A DNA stretch of 64,000 nucleotides from Siderastrea radians (lineage: Eukaryota; Cnidaria; Anthozoa; Scleractinia; Rhizangiidae), in assembly GCA_964017195.1 (NCBI GenBank), contig OZ024891.1:10329182-10393181 (forward strand), in the 5' to 3' direction. The notes below the pieces were generated by a model. It saw nothing but the letters and a program-made list of their open reading frames with translations. It was not told the DNA's origin and did not search any database. The position numbers and the translations under genes were made by a program. Below are positions 11,246 to 22,831 of this stretch, piece after piece (the first letter of the stretch is position 1; every line of letters begins with the position of its first letter).

Positions 11246-14065
11246 AATCCATGCCAAATGCTCGTCGATTTGAGGAACACTCTTCAAGCGGTCAACTAGC
11301 TCTCACTCGCATTAAATACAGCAAATCGTCCATAAAAAGAGCTATTTCTTGTACTTGAAAAAAAAGTTCAATGGAGGTACTATGCAAGTCTTTCCGATCT
11401 GCGGTTTAATTTTCGCTCGAGAAAACAAATTTTTTCAAGGCATCTTCTTTAGAATGAGGGGATCTGGAGCTGGTTTATATACCGACAAAAACTGCTGGAT
11501 AAGAAAAACAAATATGGCGACAGTTTGGAGGTTTCGAAGAGGGTTTACTTCAAGTGCGTTCTCAAGGATGGTCACAGATCGCAGACTCGACGAAGAAAAA
11601 ATAAGCAATTTTCAAGCGCTCTTGGAAGTATCTTATTGGCAAGAAATGTCTCTTTTTATGGACGATTTGCGTACATCGAACTTCCCTGTATCTAAGAGGC
11701 TCTGACTGTATATATCGAGAATCGGCGGACAAGCTCAGAAAATCGAAAATCCTGATATCTTGCCAGAAGAACACTTTTGGGGAGCTATCTTCAAAAATAT
11801 TACTTAAACCTTCTGGAATTCTATTGTTTTCGAGAAATTCGGAAAAACGGTTTTGCATAATGTATTACGCAATAATCAGGCTTAAAATGAAACAAATTGA
11901 ATGAGCTTGCTATTAAACAATTTGCAACGCCAGAAAACAATTTTAGTTTTAAATGACAGCAACACTCTTCCACCTTCTATCAATGGGAATTGCTTGGAGT
12001 TTTGCTTTATTTATATGGTTTGGTTGTTCATTTTGCGCACCTCGGAAAAAGGCAAAAATTGGGCAACTTTAGAGGCTTAAAATTGGTCTTGGTATGTCTA
12101 ATATCGAATTGAAATAAACACTGTGATAAGGTTTGGCCCTCCTACCATTAGGATATAAAATAAAAAATCTGGGCGATTCAGGCTCGCGCTCACAAAAACA
12201 AAAATTCGCGAACCAGTGTTGCCAAAATTTGCATAATGAAATGAATAATTGGGGCAAGCTCAATTTAGAGGATTTTAGTTACTGAAGACACACAAAGAAT
12301 GAACTAAAACATTCCTTCAATCTATTTTTGCGTTGTTTTGGGCTTATACTATTTCTACGTAAAACTAAAGAGAAGGAGAAGAAGTTTTAAAAGTTCTATA
12401 CAAGCTGTTGCGTGACCGGTGTAACCTGAATATTTTTTGTCAATTTGTCAGACTACTTATGGCAGTTTTTAAAGGCAGTCTCCTACATTGGCCGCTGTTT
12501 TATGCATGCATGGCTAGTTCTCCAGCGAATACCCTATGTTTGGGGCATACTGTCATGTGCAGCTGATATTCTACTAGGACGAAAATTCTGACAGGCAAGT
12601 CTGGAATTAGTTTCGTATAGATATGACACCTTTCCGAGAAAAGTAAACTGCGACGTACAGTAGTATGTTGCTGGGTACGTGACTCGATCGTTCCTTTCAA
12701 ACGGCTATTAAGATTCTGGGCGACTTTTTGAAATGTCGCTGTTTCAGCCAGGAAGCAAAAGTGCATTATTATTATGATTTATACGTATTTGTCAAAATAT
12801 GTGCTGTTTCTATCAATTATCACACTTGTATAAATGTTTAAACTAACGCAAACCACGGACGTCCTGAAAGGGGGATGTATTTATGAGTTATTAATGCGGC
12901 TGTATATCTAAGAGATATCAATACCAAGAAAGATTGTTTGGTTTTACTTTGCAAGATCGCTGCAAGCTCTTTCACATTTTAGATGAAATGATTTTCATTG
13001 AAGAAAATATCACGTTTGTAGGAACGTGCAGTGATGTTGCGTGACTGGATTATTTTGAGTGGTACGTTTGTGTTCCTTACTTTATAGTGTTTACACTGCC
13101 ATTTTAGCTCTCAATTTATACGCGTACGTCAGCTTTAACGATTTGTAATAGAAACTATTTGGGTTTACGATAACCTTAGTATTTTCCCAAAGAAACTGCA
13201 AATAACAAAGAAAGGCTATTGGAGCTGCAGAGTATAGACATCTGGCAAAATATGATCACCTACAGCACTCTAGTTTCACCAACAATTTTCCAAATTTGTT
13301 CGTAATTCTTCAGAGAGATAAATGAAGATACCAGCGAATGCATGATCTAGTAAAAAGACTATCCGAAAATAGTTACGGTAAACGATTCGTCATATTTCAA
13401 GTAGTGCTTCCATTACAGTTTTTTCCTGTAATGCAGATTATGCAAATTTTGGCAACACTCGTTCGCGAATTTTTGTTTTTCCCAACGCGAGCCTGAATTG
13501 CCCTGATTTTTTATTGCATATTATAATAGTAGTAGGGCCAAACTTTATCACAGCGTTTATTTTAATTTAAAGTTAGACATATCAAGACCCATTTTAAGCC
13601 TCTGGAGTTACCCAATTTTTGCCTCTTTCCGAAGGGCGCAAAATCCACTTTGTTTCAAAGAACCACCAAACCATATAAATAAAACAAAACTCCAAGCAAT
13701 TCCCTTTGTTAGAAAGTAGAAGAGTATTGCTATCATTTAAAATTAAAATTGTTTTCTGGCGTTGCAAATTGTTTAAAAGCAAGCGCATTCAATTTGTTTA
13801 ATTTTAAGCCTGATTTTTGCATAATTAATTAAGCAAAACCGTTTTTTCCGAATTAATCGAAAACAATAGAATTCCAGAAGGTTTAAGTAATATTTTTGAA
13901 GATAGCTCAACAAAAGTGTTCTTCTGGCAAGTTATCAGGATTTTCGATTTTTTGAGCTTGTCCGCCGATTCTCGATATTTACAGTCAGAGCCTCTTAATG
14001 CGAGTCGGAGCTAGATGACCACGTCAAGAGTTTTTCCTTAAATCGACGACACTTTGGCATGGATT
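11246..14065. repeat. Large inverted-repeat (foldback) structure, arms about 0.6 kb
   Basis: Sequence from about 11673 to 12238 matches the reverse complement of about 13437 to 13990. Shared landmarks include AATTGCTTGGAGTTTTG, GGTTTAAGTAATATTTTTGA and GCCAAAATTTGCATAATG-like ends. The outer part (about 11246-11316) pairs with about 13997-14065 (AATCCATGCC/GGCATGGATT). The left arm is interrupted by a nested insertion at 11326-11672. The central 1.2 kb shows no coding signal. It may be a foldback or MITE-like element, or two opposed copies of one element. Confidence 0.8.
11326..11672. mobile_element. Small nested element with inverted ends
   Basis: GCAAATCGTCCATAAAAAGA near 11326 is mirrored by TCTTTTTATGGACGATTTGC near 11653. 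This insert interrupts the left arm of the larger inverted repeat, since the right arm has no counterpart for it. No coding content. Confidence 0.65.
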
Positions 14066-15185
14066 ACGCCATATTTTCAGGGAAACTATAGTAATGGCTA
14101 TAGCTTTGGAGCCTCGAACATCGAACGTCGCGGGAAGTAAGTAGACGAATGGCTTTTGAATTGTTTTTATGTTAGAAGTAAAGCGTAACCACTACTGAAT
14201 ATGTCTCAAGTCGGAGCTAGGGAATATTCTAACTCGTATTTGTTTTATTTTGGATTTTTGTTGAAATCCCATACATTTTCTCACACGATTCCGCCGCCAT
14301 TAACGACGCAACGTGCACGCGCGTCCGCCATTTTGACGCAAATTTCTGGCAATGTGGTGCTGCATTAAAACACCGGACAGCCTTGGGGATGATTGAACGA
14401 TGTTAATAGCGCTGGCATCATTGCACCGCTGTTCGAGAATAAGTTGCTCTTTATCAATAGACGCCTTAAGCTATAGAGTACTATATTATTCTTAAATAAA
14501 TGTACTCACAGACAAAGTCACGAAAAACAAATAGTTTCGGATCATTTGGAAATTTCTTGGTTTGGAACAATTTTCAAATCTTCCCCTAGACTAGCGATCG
14601 ATGCACACATTCTCGCACAAGCTGAAATAGATGGTTTACTTCTCCCTCTGGCATATTTTTGGGAGCACATCTGAAATGCTTTGTTTTTATATTACATATT
14701 GGAAGACTGACGATCGGATTTTATTCACTAGCCTCTTCCAATAATTTATCGCCTTTTTAAGCCATTATTTGCATTTCCTAATGGGTTTCATTCCATAAAG
14801 TAGCAATGCCTTTTAATTATTATACCTGAAGCCGCAAATTGTTTAATCGCGTTTACTGCTGTTCTCACTATTTTTCATGTGTAAAATGCATGCCGCTCAT
14901 GCATAGCCTTTGAGCTATTAAATTGCAAAATTTTATCTGAGTCACGTAGGGGGTATATCTATTTTTTAGTAAGAGTGCGCAGCGCTATTAAGGTTACAGC
15001 CTTAATAGTTTTAATTGGCAGTTTGCATACGGCCAGAAGTTAGAGTGAAACTTTTTTTTTTCATGAGTGGCCAATATCTCTACAATATTCGATGGTTTTA
15101 CAGACATTAAGAGCGGATGTTTTACTAGTTGTATCGCAATGCGTGAATTGGGTAAAATTGCCGCGAGTTTTATGCATGGTTCAAT
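14066..15185. other. Spacer with fragment shared with the gene B upstream region
   Basis: No gene seen. About 14990-15075 (TTAATAGTTTTAATTGGCAG, then CATGAGTGGCCAATAT) resembles the region upstream of gene B (TTAACAGTTTTAATTGGCAA near 29730 and CATGAGTGGTCAATAT near 30283), so it is probably a remnant of a duplicated 5' flank. A CpG-rich patch with GCCGCCATTAACGACG lies at about 14285-14345. Confidence 0.45.
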
Positions 15186-16020
15186 TCTACCTGTTACCAT
15201 CCCCCCCCGGGCACACCCCCGGGGATTTGCAATTTTTTTCTTACTTGGCGGTCTATTCCCCACCCCCGGGCACGCAGAAAGAGACAATTCCCCACCCCCG
15301 GGACTCCTCATCGACCAAAATTGATTTCCGTACAATAGCACAACCTGAAACCAGACGTTTTGACAAGAACTTAAACGCTTTTCTGGAGTTTACTGAACGA
15401 AGGATATTACATAGTATTAAAAAACATGGACACTACAGTGAAGAAGAAAACTGAAGAAAAAAGTCTAACCGCACTGGCATTCTGCTGGCGAGTAAAGAAA
15501 TGTTCTTCACCACGTGTTTTATTAGCACATGGGCAAAAGAGGTCCGGTGAGCAAATTGATGACAGCATTTTAAAGGAGTTTTTCTTAGCTTGTTTCACAA
15601 GAACACTGGACTGAGATCTCTGTTTAATATAAAGCCGTGCATCTGTTTCATACAAATACGCTGAAGAAATATTTCTATGTTTGTGATTAACGCCATCCAT
15701 TCGAGTACACATCAAACGCACTTTCGTTTAACAATTTATAATAAACGTGCCTTTGAATACAGATTTTAATTTCGAGAGATTATTCTTCTCCAACCAGTCT
15801 GCTACAAATTCTAGAGATTTTCCCTGGAAACAGGCAGTCTTCTCTACGCGGTCCGGCGCCATTGTGTCAAATGAGAAGTGATAAGCTAGTGACGTGCTTC
15901 ACAAGAAAAACGAGAAGTTGTTTTCGATTTGCCCCGCCCCCCCTACCCCCGGGACAAGACCGTTTCAAACAATTCCCCACCCTCGGGCCCGAAGGGCTGG
16001 ACTTGTCCCGGGGGTTGCAG
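15186..16020. repeat. GC-rich CCCCCGGG repeat unit with two GC-rich ends
   Basis: CCCCGGG-bearing stretches occur at about 15200-15303 and 15945-16015. The phrase AATTCCCCACCC(C/T)CGGG occurs at both ends, in strong contrast to the AT-rich surroundings. The middle contains only short open frames. It is probably a non-coding mobile element of unknown class. Confidence 0.5.
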
Positions 16021-17750
16021 TTGCTTTTTCTTAGTTGCTTGAGCTTGTGTACTTAATACAACTTATATAATTAAACATTCCAGTTAAATTAAAATCTGTA
16101 AATTTTTTTTGAATTCAAGTTTTCTTTAAAATTTTATGTTTTTTTCTCTTTTTCAGTATTAACTTGGACTAAATTCCGAAATGCTGTCTTTGGCTGAGTC
16201 AAATGAAATTTTGAAATTTAACTCCTAAAGACTGGCACCTCACAATTGCACTGATTCTGATGACCCAAGCAAACAAGAAAAATCGAGATGAGTTTAACTA
16301 CCCGTAGTGTACTGTCAGTAGAAGAGGATCACTAACACCTGCATATGACAATAGGGAACTTATATAAGCAACCACGACGGCAACGCCAAGGAAAACGTCA
16401 GTTTAAAAATGACTTACTAATCTTTAAAGCTTCTTTACGATAGTTTCAACTCGTTCAATCTGTCTAATGTAGCCGAACTATCCGGGAACCGAATTTTTAC
16501 CATCGTGTGTTCACGTTCTACACAAACTTTTAATTTGGTCACTTCAAGTCACAGTTGTGCACAGAACGACAAACAGAGTCATTTTTTTTCTAATTAAAGC
16601 TTTTGTTTTGTGAATTGTCCTCGCTAGCCGTCCCTGTCGTGTTTGCTTGAGCTCCCTAATACGAGAATAGAAACTCTAAGCAATAACAATGGCGCCATTA
16701 ACAAGAACATCGCTAAACAAAAGTTTTTTAAAATTAACAGAACAATAACTCCGCAGGTGCCTTATACATTTTGGAACATTTCTTTGCCGTTCTTTGCAAA
16801 GGAACGGCATGAGATTTCTCAATTTTCTATAGCTATCTTAAGTTCGATAGTTCGGCCTCAGAAGACTCATTACGCTTAATGAAAAGTCTGTAACGTAAAT
16901 TTTTTTTGCATGTTCGGTTTTTGTTTGCTTGTTTGTCGCAAACTTTCCCCTTAGCGTTGCTTTCTTGGCGCTTTAGACCCGTTCCCAGCTCCCACTTATT
17001 TCCTATTGAAAGGCCAAGAAAAGGCTGTGGAAGAAATGTTGTCACAGCGAGGGTTGCAAGGGATGCTGAGGAAGAGGCGTAGAAAGTAGGGACTGGGAGG
17101 TAATGTCGTTTCCAAGATGGCGGACCGGCAGTCGGATTCTCCCACCGTCATTTTCCTCATAACGCTTCATTAACTAGGTTGACTGAGGCCTTTAATTTGG
17201 AGTTCCCTTTAATAAGAAGTTCTTCATTTAGAGGTTTCCAGTATCAACCATGTGCGTTGTAATGGAGCATATTTTTTTTATGGTCGTTCTAGTAGGAACG
17301 GATACAAAAAACAGTCAGATGACTTAGAAAATCTAAATCTATTACAAATATGAGGCACAGTACGATCAAAATCAAACAACAAAACGTTTTCAAAACAGTT
17401 TAGAAGCGATACAGTTGAAACTGATGCAACATAGAAGAAGAGTTTTAAATGGGCAGGTTAAATTACCATCAGTGATCTAATGTTTCATCCAATCTGCGAT
17501 GGGTCAGTTTTACGCAGATAGTTTAGTTGAAGTTATTGAAGTTATTAATTATTACTAAATAGTAAAAAATTTAAATTATCAAATTCCTAAGCTGGCTTAT
17601 CTTATTTCAACAGAAGCATTTCACATGTGGTAGTTGTGATTTCTAGCTATGTTTTAGAGTGTTCTTTGCATTCTAAGAATATTGACTCCCATGTTTGGTG
17701 CCTCAGCGTTCAAAAGTTTACGCTACGAGGAAAAAGAAAGGCCCCATAAT
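16021..17750. other. Unassigned spacer
   Basis: No supported gene. The phrase AGAAGAGGATCACT(A/G)ACACCTG near 16320 recurs near 31570, indicating a dispersed repeat. CCAAGATGGCGGACC at about 17114 is a YY1-like motif. The other open frames are short and lack motifs. Confidence 0.45.
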
Positions 17751-17751
17751 A

Positions 17752-17823
17752 GCGTGGCACCGTGGCCGAGAGGGTAGGGCGCCGGACTTGAAATCCGGAG
17801 GTCCCGTGTTCAAATCCCTTCCT
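17752..17823 (+). repeat. tRNA-Ser-like SINE head (pseudo-tRNA)
   Basis: A-box TGGCCGAGAGGGT, anticodon stem-loop CCGGA-CTTGAAA-TCCGG (anticodon TGA, Ser) and B-box GTTCAAATCCC are visible. A true tRNA-Ser has a long variable arm, which is absent here, and the acceptor stem pairs poorly. It is therefore read as a tRNA-derived repeat and not a working tRNA gene. Confidence 0.6.
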
Positions 17824-18045
17824 CAGGGCCCAGTTGCATAAAGAAACTTAACATTAAGTGGGAATTTCTGCAACCATTCCCTGTGTTCCGGAGGATTTTC
17901 CTGCACGCTATTATGAATAAATCGGTCGAAGGTGGATTAAAGAGTATACGAAACATAATGACGGTGCGAAAACATCCTCCGGAAAACAGGGAACATTTTC
18001 AGAAATTCCCAATAATCTTAAGTAACTTTATGCAACCGGGCCCTG
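17824..18045. mobile_element. MITE with CAGGGCCC terminal inverted repeats, copy 1
   Basis: The left end CAGGGCCCAGTTGCATAAAG is mirrored by the right end CTTTATGCAACCGGGCCCTG after a base or two of divergence. The arms extend about 75 bp (TTCCGGAGGATTTTC against GAAAACATCCTCCGGAAAA). No coding sequence. The CAG…CTG ends suggest hAT-type mobilisation, but no clean 8-bp target duplication is seen. A second copy is at 33916-34153. Confidence 0.8.
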
Positions 18046-18189
18046 AGCACTATAATAGCTAGCTAGGTTTGTTCTTGGGAGATCCGAGTTAAACTCCTCA
18101 GTCTGGCGTGTAAATAGCCAACTGGTCTGCCTCTGGCCAGTTGGAGCTCTTTGAGCTATTATGTTTAATATATATGTTTATATTATGTT

Positions 18190-18383
18190 TAATATATGAA
18201 ATGATCAACTGCTGTTGAAATATAATCGCTGCAATGGCCTTCATATATTTCTATCTTTCATCCGCAGTTCAAATATATGATCATTTCAGATATTAATATT
18301 CATTCATTCTCCATCTACGGGATAAATACGAACTCTCAATTGACCAGGTCCCACTTGGCTTGATAGCTCAGTTGGTTAGAGCG

Positions 18384-18415
<32 letters not shown>

Positions 18416-18510
18416 TTCCCGTTTAAGCCTGAATTTTTTCAGGTTTCTTCTTTCAGCTGTTTAAGTTGAAATATCGTCACTGCGATGGTCTTCATATATT
18501 TCTATATCTA
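18190..18510 (+). mobile_element. tRNA-derived SINE-like repeat
   Basis: A tRNA-like core (18357-18429) is flanked by related pieces ending CTTCATATATTTCTAT at about 18238 and 18490. The same cassette (AAATAT…TCGCTGCAATGGCCTTCATATATTT; AAATATCGTCACTGCGATGG) therefore occurs on both sides. The arrangement looks like overlapping SINE copies. Confidence 0.6.
18357..18429 (+). tRNA. tRNA-like sequence, Ala(GGC)-type loop, probably SINE-associated
   Basis: GGCTTGATAGCTCAGTTGG begins a cloverleaf with acceptor stem GGCTTGA/TTAAGCC (one G-T pair), D-arm GCTC…GAGC and T-arm with GGTTCGATTCC. The anticodon loop reads CCGGCAT, giving GGC by position. However, position 33 is C in place of U and the base of the anticodon stem has an A-C mismatch. 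Both oddities suggest a SINE-borne pseudo-tRNA. A T-run follows at 18434. Confidence 0.45.
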
Positions 18511-19040
18511 TTATGTTTATTTCGATTACTGGTTTCATTGACCCTGAAAAGCCCCTTACGGGGAGTGGACAATTAAGTTATTATTCAATAAGGCCAATTA
18601 AGAGCTCCAGCGGGTTGAGAATATTCGAATCGTGCTCGTTGGATATCGATATGAGGTGAATATAACCAAATACTGGTTGTAGATCTTTTTTCAAGGCCCA
18701 AAACAGACCAATCGCCCTCCCTCAGCCAAACTAGTGAAAATGTATACCCTAATCGAGGACAAAACGAAACAGAGTCCATGCTTTATTACCTTTGGGCCAC
18801 TCATAACTCATTTGTCTATACATGGGCTTCGCCGGTGCTTGAAGTTACTTCTAAACTTCACCAAGAATAACCAGAACAGTCTTAGAGAAATGCGCTCTTA
18901 GTAAGTTTGATTGTCGTTGCTTTTTTTTTTTGGCTTTCAATACGAAACTTCCCAGGAAATTTACAAACAAACTAAAACTGAGACCGTGTAAACTATAGTT
19001 TTAAAATAGCTAAACAAAGCTTAGTATTTTAGTTTATTAC
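18511..19040. other. Unassigned spacer or intron
   Basis: No exon or element recognised. It may be intron of the gene that owns the exon at 19041-19233. Confidence 0.4.
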
Positions 19041-19233
19041 CTAATCTTGGGCCCGTCCTGATTAACAAAATTGTCTGCTCCTGGGTCTCCGAAGATTGGG
19101 CAGTTACGGTCAGCTTGATAAACGTTGTTGACAGACATTCTCAGCTGATATGGTTTTACATCGGTGATATCAGCATAATCGGGAGTTTTGACAACAGGAA
19201 TGACATATAGAAAAACATACAGTAAATCCCTTA
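19041..19233 (-). CDS. Internal exon of an unrecognised protein
   Basis: The minus strand is open between a good acceptor (AGTTTTCAG/TAAGGG) and a donor (GATTAG/GTAATA), entering in phase 1 and leaving in phase 2. The translation has ordinary globular composition, including DITDVKPYQLRMSVNNVY and NCPIFGDPGADNFVNQDG, so it looks like real protein. I do not recognise the family, and no partner exon was found nearby. It could be a duplicated orphan exon. Confidence 0.45.
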
Positions 19234-20790
19234 CTGAAAACTAGAGTGATTTGTGCAAAACGTTTCTTTATTGGCTTCAACATCGCTTAAAAGGCCACCG
19301 TTAATCGATTTCTTAACGCTTTCGTTGTTACTCGGGCGTATTAGGTACGACAGTTAACATAATTTAAACTTATAGATATATCTGGTAAAGCCATATATAC
19401 ATATAATCTTAAAGTGTGTATCTTTCGATTATGTGAAATTAAATGCACCCCAAATCTCGCCTTGCTTACAGACAACGCCTAAACACGTTTAATTTTAGTT
19501 TTATTTTTAATTTAGCAACTTTCCTTCACCTCTAACTTAGAACGTACACATAAACAGAGAAACAAACTTGTACAGATTTAGAGAGTACTGGAAGGGGTAG
19601 ATGAGAACAGTGGGGTTGAGCTAGTACTTTTTTTAAGGCTGGGAATTGGCCACTAGCAATGGAAGAAACTTACTTCTGGGAGAAGCATTTTGGTGAAAAA
19701 TACACCAGAATCAAATTTTTCTGCTGTCAAATATGATTTACTTCCCCCATCAGGATCTGTCCCGTAAAATTGCAACATTATTTACTGTTCAGTTGCCTTA
19801 ACTTTTTAGCGTTTTAGTTGAAACGAGAAATCAGTTTCAAATTTTCCTTTCTATGTTATTCGTCGTTCCTGAGGAAGGGGGGTGGGGGCAGGGAGGGTTG
19901 GGGCTCCATATAGAATCACTTCTCTACATAAACATAAGCAATTATTGAAGGCAACTGAGTCAAAATATCGTGATTTGTCAGCAACTTCATTAATCATTTT
20001 GCAGGCAGAGCCAAATCGTTAATACGACAAAATTACGATATATTGCGAATCTGACTTTAGTAATGGACAAAGACAAGCAACTCTGCTTAAATCAAGCTCG
20101 CGCTGTACGTTTGATAGGTGTGCCTAACACCTGTTTAGGCAGTTACTATTGCGGTCATTAATTTTGGGACACCTTCACAAAACCTAACTTACACTGAAGG
20201 CACGGACTACACCTCCCGCCATACAACGTTGATGTCAAGCTCCGTTTAAAACCCAAAACCTACCAATCGCTGCCAATTATGAGCGGGGGGGGGGGAAGGG
20301 TTGGGGGATTTCGATGTGCTCCGCTGTTAAAATTGGACCTGGGAGGAAGAGACTGTAGACCAATTGGACAAACAAACTTACTAGGAGTGCTATTATACGA
20401 CGATGGTACAGGATAGAACCCAGGGGTAACGTAACCTCCTCCCAACACACATCAACCTATGACCCCCAAGTCTTCCCAGAAATCACCAGACGACACTCCA
20501 ACTGCCATATCATTGCAAGTCACAAATGGTAATGTTTTGTTCAAAGCAGAAAGGGACTTGAGCCAAGATTGTTACCATGGCAATATCACAATATGCCTCA
20601 ATCTTGTGTCCAATAAGATCAGTATAACATTTATCATTGTAAAAAAAAAATGAATGATCAAGCAGACAGGTCATGGGAATTAAGAAAATGATCACCAAAG
20701 AAGAATTGTCTTGATATTTAAACAATTTCTCCCAACGAGTGTTATAAAAAGTGCTTCGAGACCAGAAAGGAGACTCCTAAGTTGATGTTG
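19234..20790. other. Unassigned spacer with a tiny fibrinogen-exon echo
   Basis: No gene. About 20470-20505 (CCAGAAATCACCAGACGACA) matches the last coding bases of gene B near 21968 (SSGDFW in minus-strand translation). It may be a broken duplicate of that exon end. A G-run lies at 20284-20296. Confidence 0.4.
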
Positions 20791-20797
20791 GGGTTAA

Positions 20798-21435
20798 ACC
20801 CTATTCAGAGAGGGCTTTTTTCGACCTTCTGAGACCGGGAGGGGGGTCATATATCTTTAAAACCGCTTACGCTATGGCCACCAAATTTACACAGGATAGT
20901 GTACGCGTTAATTCAAAATCACTACAGATACTGTGATGTCACAATGTTTCACTTAGAAGCTCTAAAGAAATAAATTTACTGAATACTGTACCTGAAGGAG
21001 TAAAAATACTTTTTTGGGTATAAAGGAATCTATAATATATTTTCTGAATGTACCTTTTGGAAGACATGAAATTATGCAGATACGTTTCATATTAGAGATA
21101 AATTGGCCATTTTGGTGTCCGCCATCTTGGATCCACCATCTTGAATTTCTTTCAATTCATCTGCTTCATTAAATAAAAAGGAAATGAAGCCAGTTGATTT
21201 TAAAAGGTTTATTAATTTAATGTACAGTGTCAGACACTTGAAATTCATGGCGAATAGTAAATTTATAGCGAGGAATCACCTTTTTGTACCAATGAAATGC
21301 CCCATCTTGGATTTTCACGTTTTATATTTCACGTTTTCCTCAAATTAGCACTAAATTTCTTTAAAGCGAGAATCGTGATTTTTTACAAACATGCCTGTCA
21401 CAAAGTGGTTGCCATGGCAACGTCAAGTTTGTTGG
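20798..21435 (+). mobile_element. CCCTATT-type TTAA element, copy 1
   Basis: TTAA precedes CCCTATTCAG at the left edge. The body matches the reverse complement of about 30765-31489 over some 640 bp (for example GATAGTGTACGCGTTAATT and GTTGCCATGGCAAC). It is non-coding and contains YY1-like (CCGCCATCTTGGATCC) and RFX X-box-like palindromes. The outer right end is not resolved. Confidence 0.65.
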
Positions 21436-21548
21436 ACACAAGGTACTAATGCCAAAATGTTGGTGATGTATCAGAAATCGACAGCGACGGCAACGAAACG
21501 CATTTCTGTGTACTATTAATTACTATTGCGATTTTTTGAAATATTGAA

Positions 21549-21775
21549 CTCGTGAATTACAATTTATTTCACCATAATTCGATTACTGCTGCGGGTGGAG
21601 CAGCCATCTACATAGCCAAAAATTTAAAATCAATCCCAAGGCATGATTTGCAATTAGATTTGCAGCTGTTTGAGTCCTGTCGGGTTGAGGTTGGTCTCTG
21701 TAATAGAAAACTGCATGGGTGCATGTACAGACACATGGCATCGATAAAAGCCTTTGCATCACCGCTATAAGCAAT
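21549..21775 (+). mobile_element. LINE endonuclease fragment
   Basis: Plus-strand translation reads YNLFHHNSITAAGGAAIYIA, then LFESCRVEVGL and GCMYRH. This is the central part of a LINE AP-like endonuclease (AAGGVALYI, ESCWVEI and YRHP-type blocks). It is short, without the rest of the element, and lies just 3' of gene B. Confidence 0.65.
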
Positions 21776-21950
21776 GAAAACGCTAAATTGTTATAATGAC
21801 GCTAAATGCTTAGCACAGTGTAGACGCTGCTGCACGTTTGACTGCTGTGTAGGGAGGTACATCTTTTCTGGGGTACTGGAGGTACAGCTTTCAAGACAGA
21901 CTCCACTCCTTCCCCCTTCTCGTCTCCCACCGTCACACCCAATACGATTC

Positions 21951-22497
21951 CTAACGAACAAAGACTTTCCAGAAATCACCAGACGACAATCCGACGTGCC
22001 GATCATCACAATCCCATCTCGTGTTTCTACCAATAAGCCAGTGGTACGCACCTTTTACAAAGGCAGCGTGATTGTAAAGTCTTTGCTCGCCATTAGCTTC
22101 AAAGTCATCAGCGCTCCATTTGCCTACTTTAAACACGCCATTCTGTAGCCCCCATTGGTTGCAAACCTTTGCTAGCATCGAGTTGTCCTTCTCTATTCTC
22201 ACGAACGAGCCGCACGAGGTAGGCATAACATCCGTCTGACCACTAAGTATTGGACGACAGCTTCCCCAGAGCTGTTAGCGGCAGTGATCACGTGGAACGT
22301 TCGTCCCTGTTGCTTGCTGCAGTGGAATCGTAGCTGAGTAAACGCCAGGTGAGTTCGTAGCTCATTCATGGCGCTTTTTGTGACAACCATACTCTTGTTG
22401 TGGTAATTGCTGATTCCACGAAGCGAAGTCACAACTGACAACTGAGGTGGAGTTGATGAGCTGTCAATCACTACATTCAAAACAAGAAGCCATCCTC
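21951..22497 (-). pseudogene. Gene B, last exon: fibrinogen-related C-terminal module, one-base frameshift
   Basis: The acceptor TTTCAG/GAGGATGG gives GGWLLVLNVV after joining to exon 3 (TDG-GGW), as in fibrinogen-related domains. The second half contains NGVFKVGKWSADDFEANGEQ, LYNHAAFVKGAYHWLIGRN and DFWKVFVR, then TAG. Between about 22250 and 22235 the frame changes (QYLV against SGQTDV), which one missing base explains. The exon is 547 bp and would fit phase 1 with one added base. The TAG follows immediately after the conserved end, so the C-terminus is complete. It is either a pseudogene or an assembly slip. Confidence 0.75.
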
Positions 22498-22831
22498 CTG
22501 AAATAACCAGGTTATAAAGAGTATTAAACAATGGCAAAAATCAACGGTAAAAAACGACGTCTCGACCTGCACTTCGGTCATTATCAAGTTTAGAATAATT
22601 ACGATTGAAGATTTAGCTACATATGTGTAAAAAGAGAAACGATGATGTAACAAGTGTTAAAAATATGTAGAAAGGTATAAAGAAGGTAAAAACTGTACAA
22701 GAAAAGAACAATAAGAAGCGTGCAGAAAAAAAAAATTAATTGAAAAACTTGAGTCATATTGTACATTAAGAATGGGTTTGAGTTCGTCGATAAAAAACAT
22801 TCATTTCAAAAACAAGACAATCAAACTTGTT

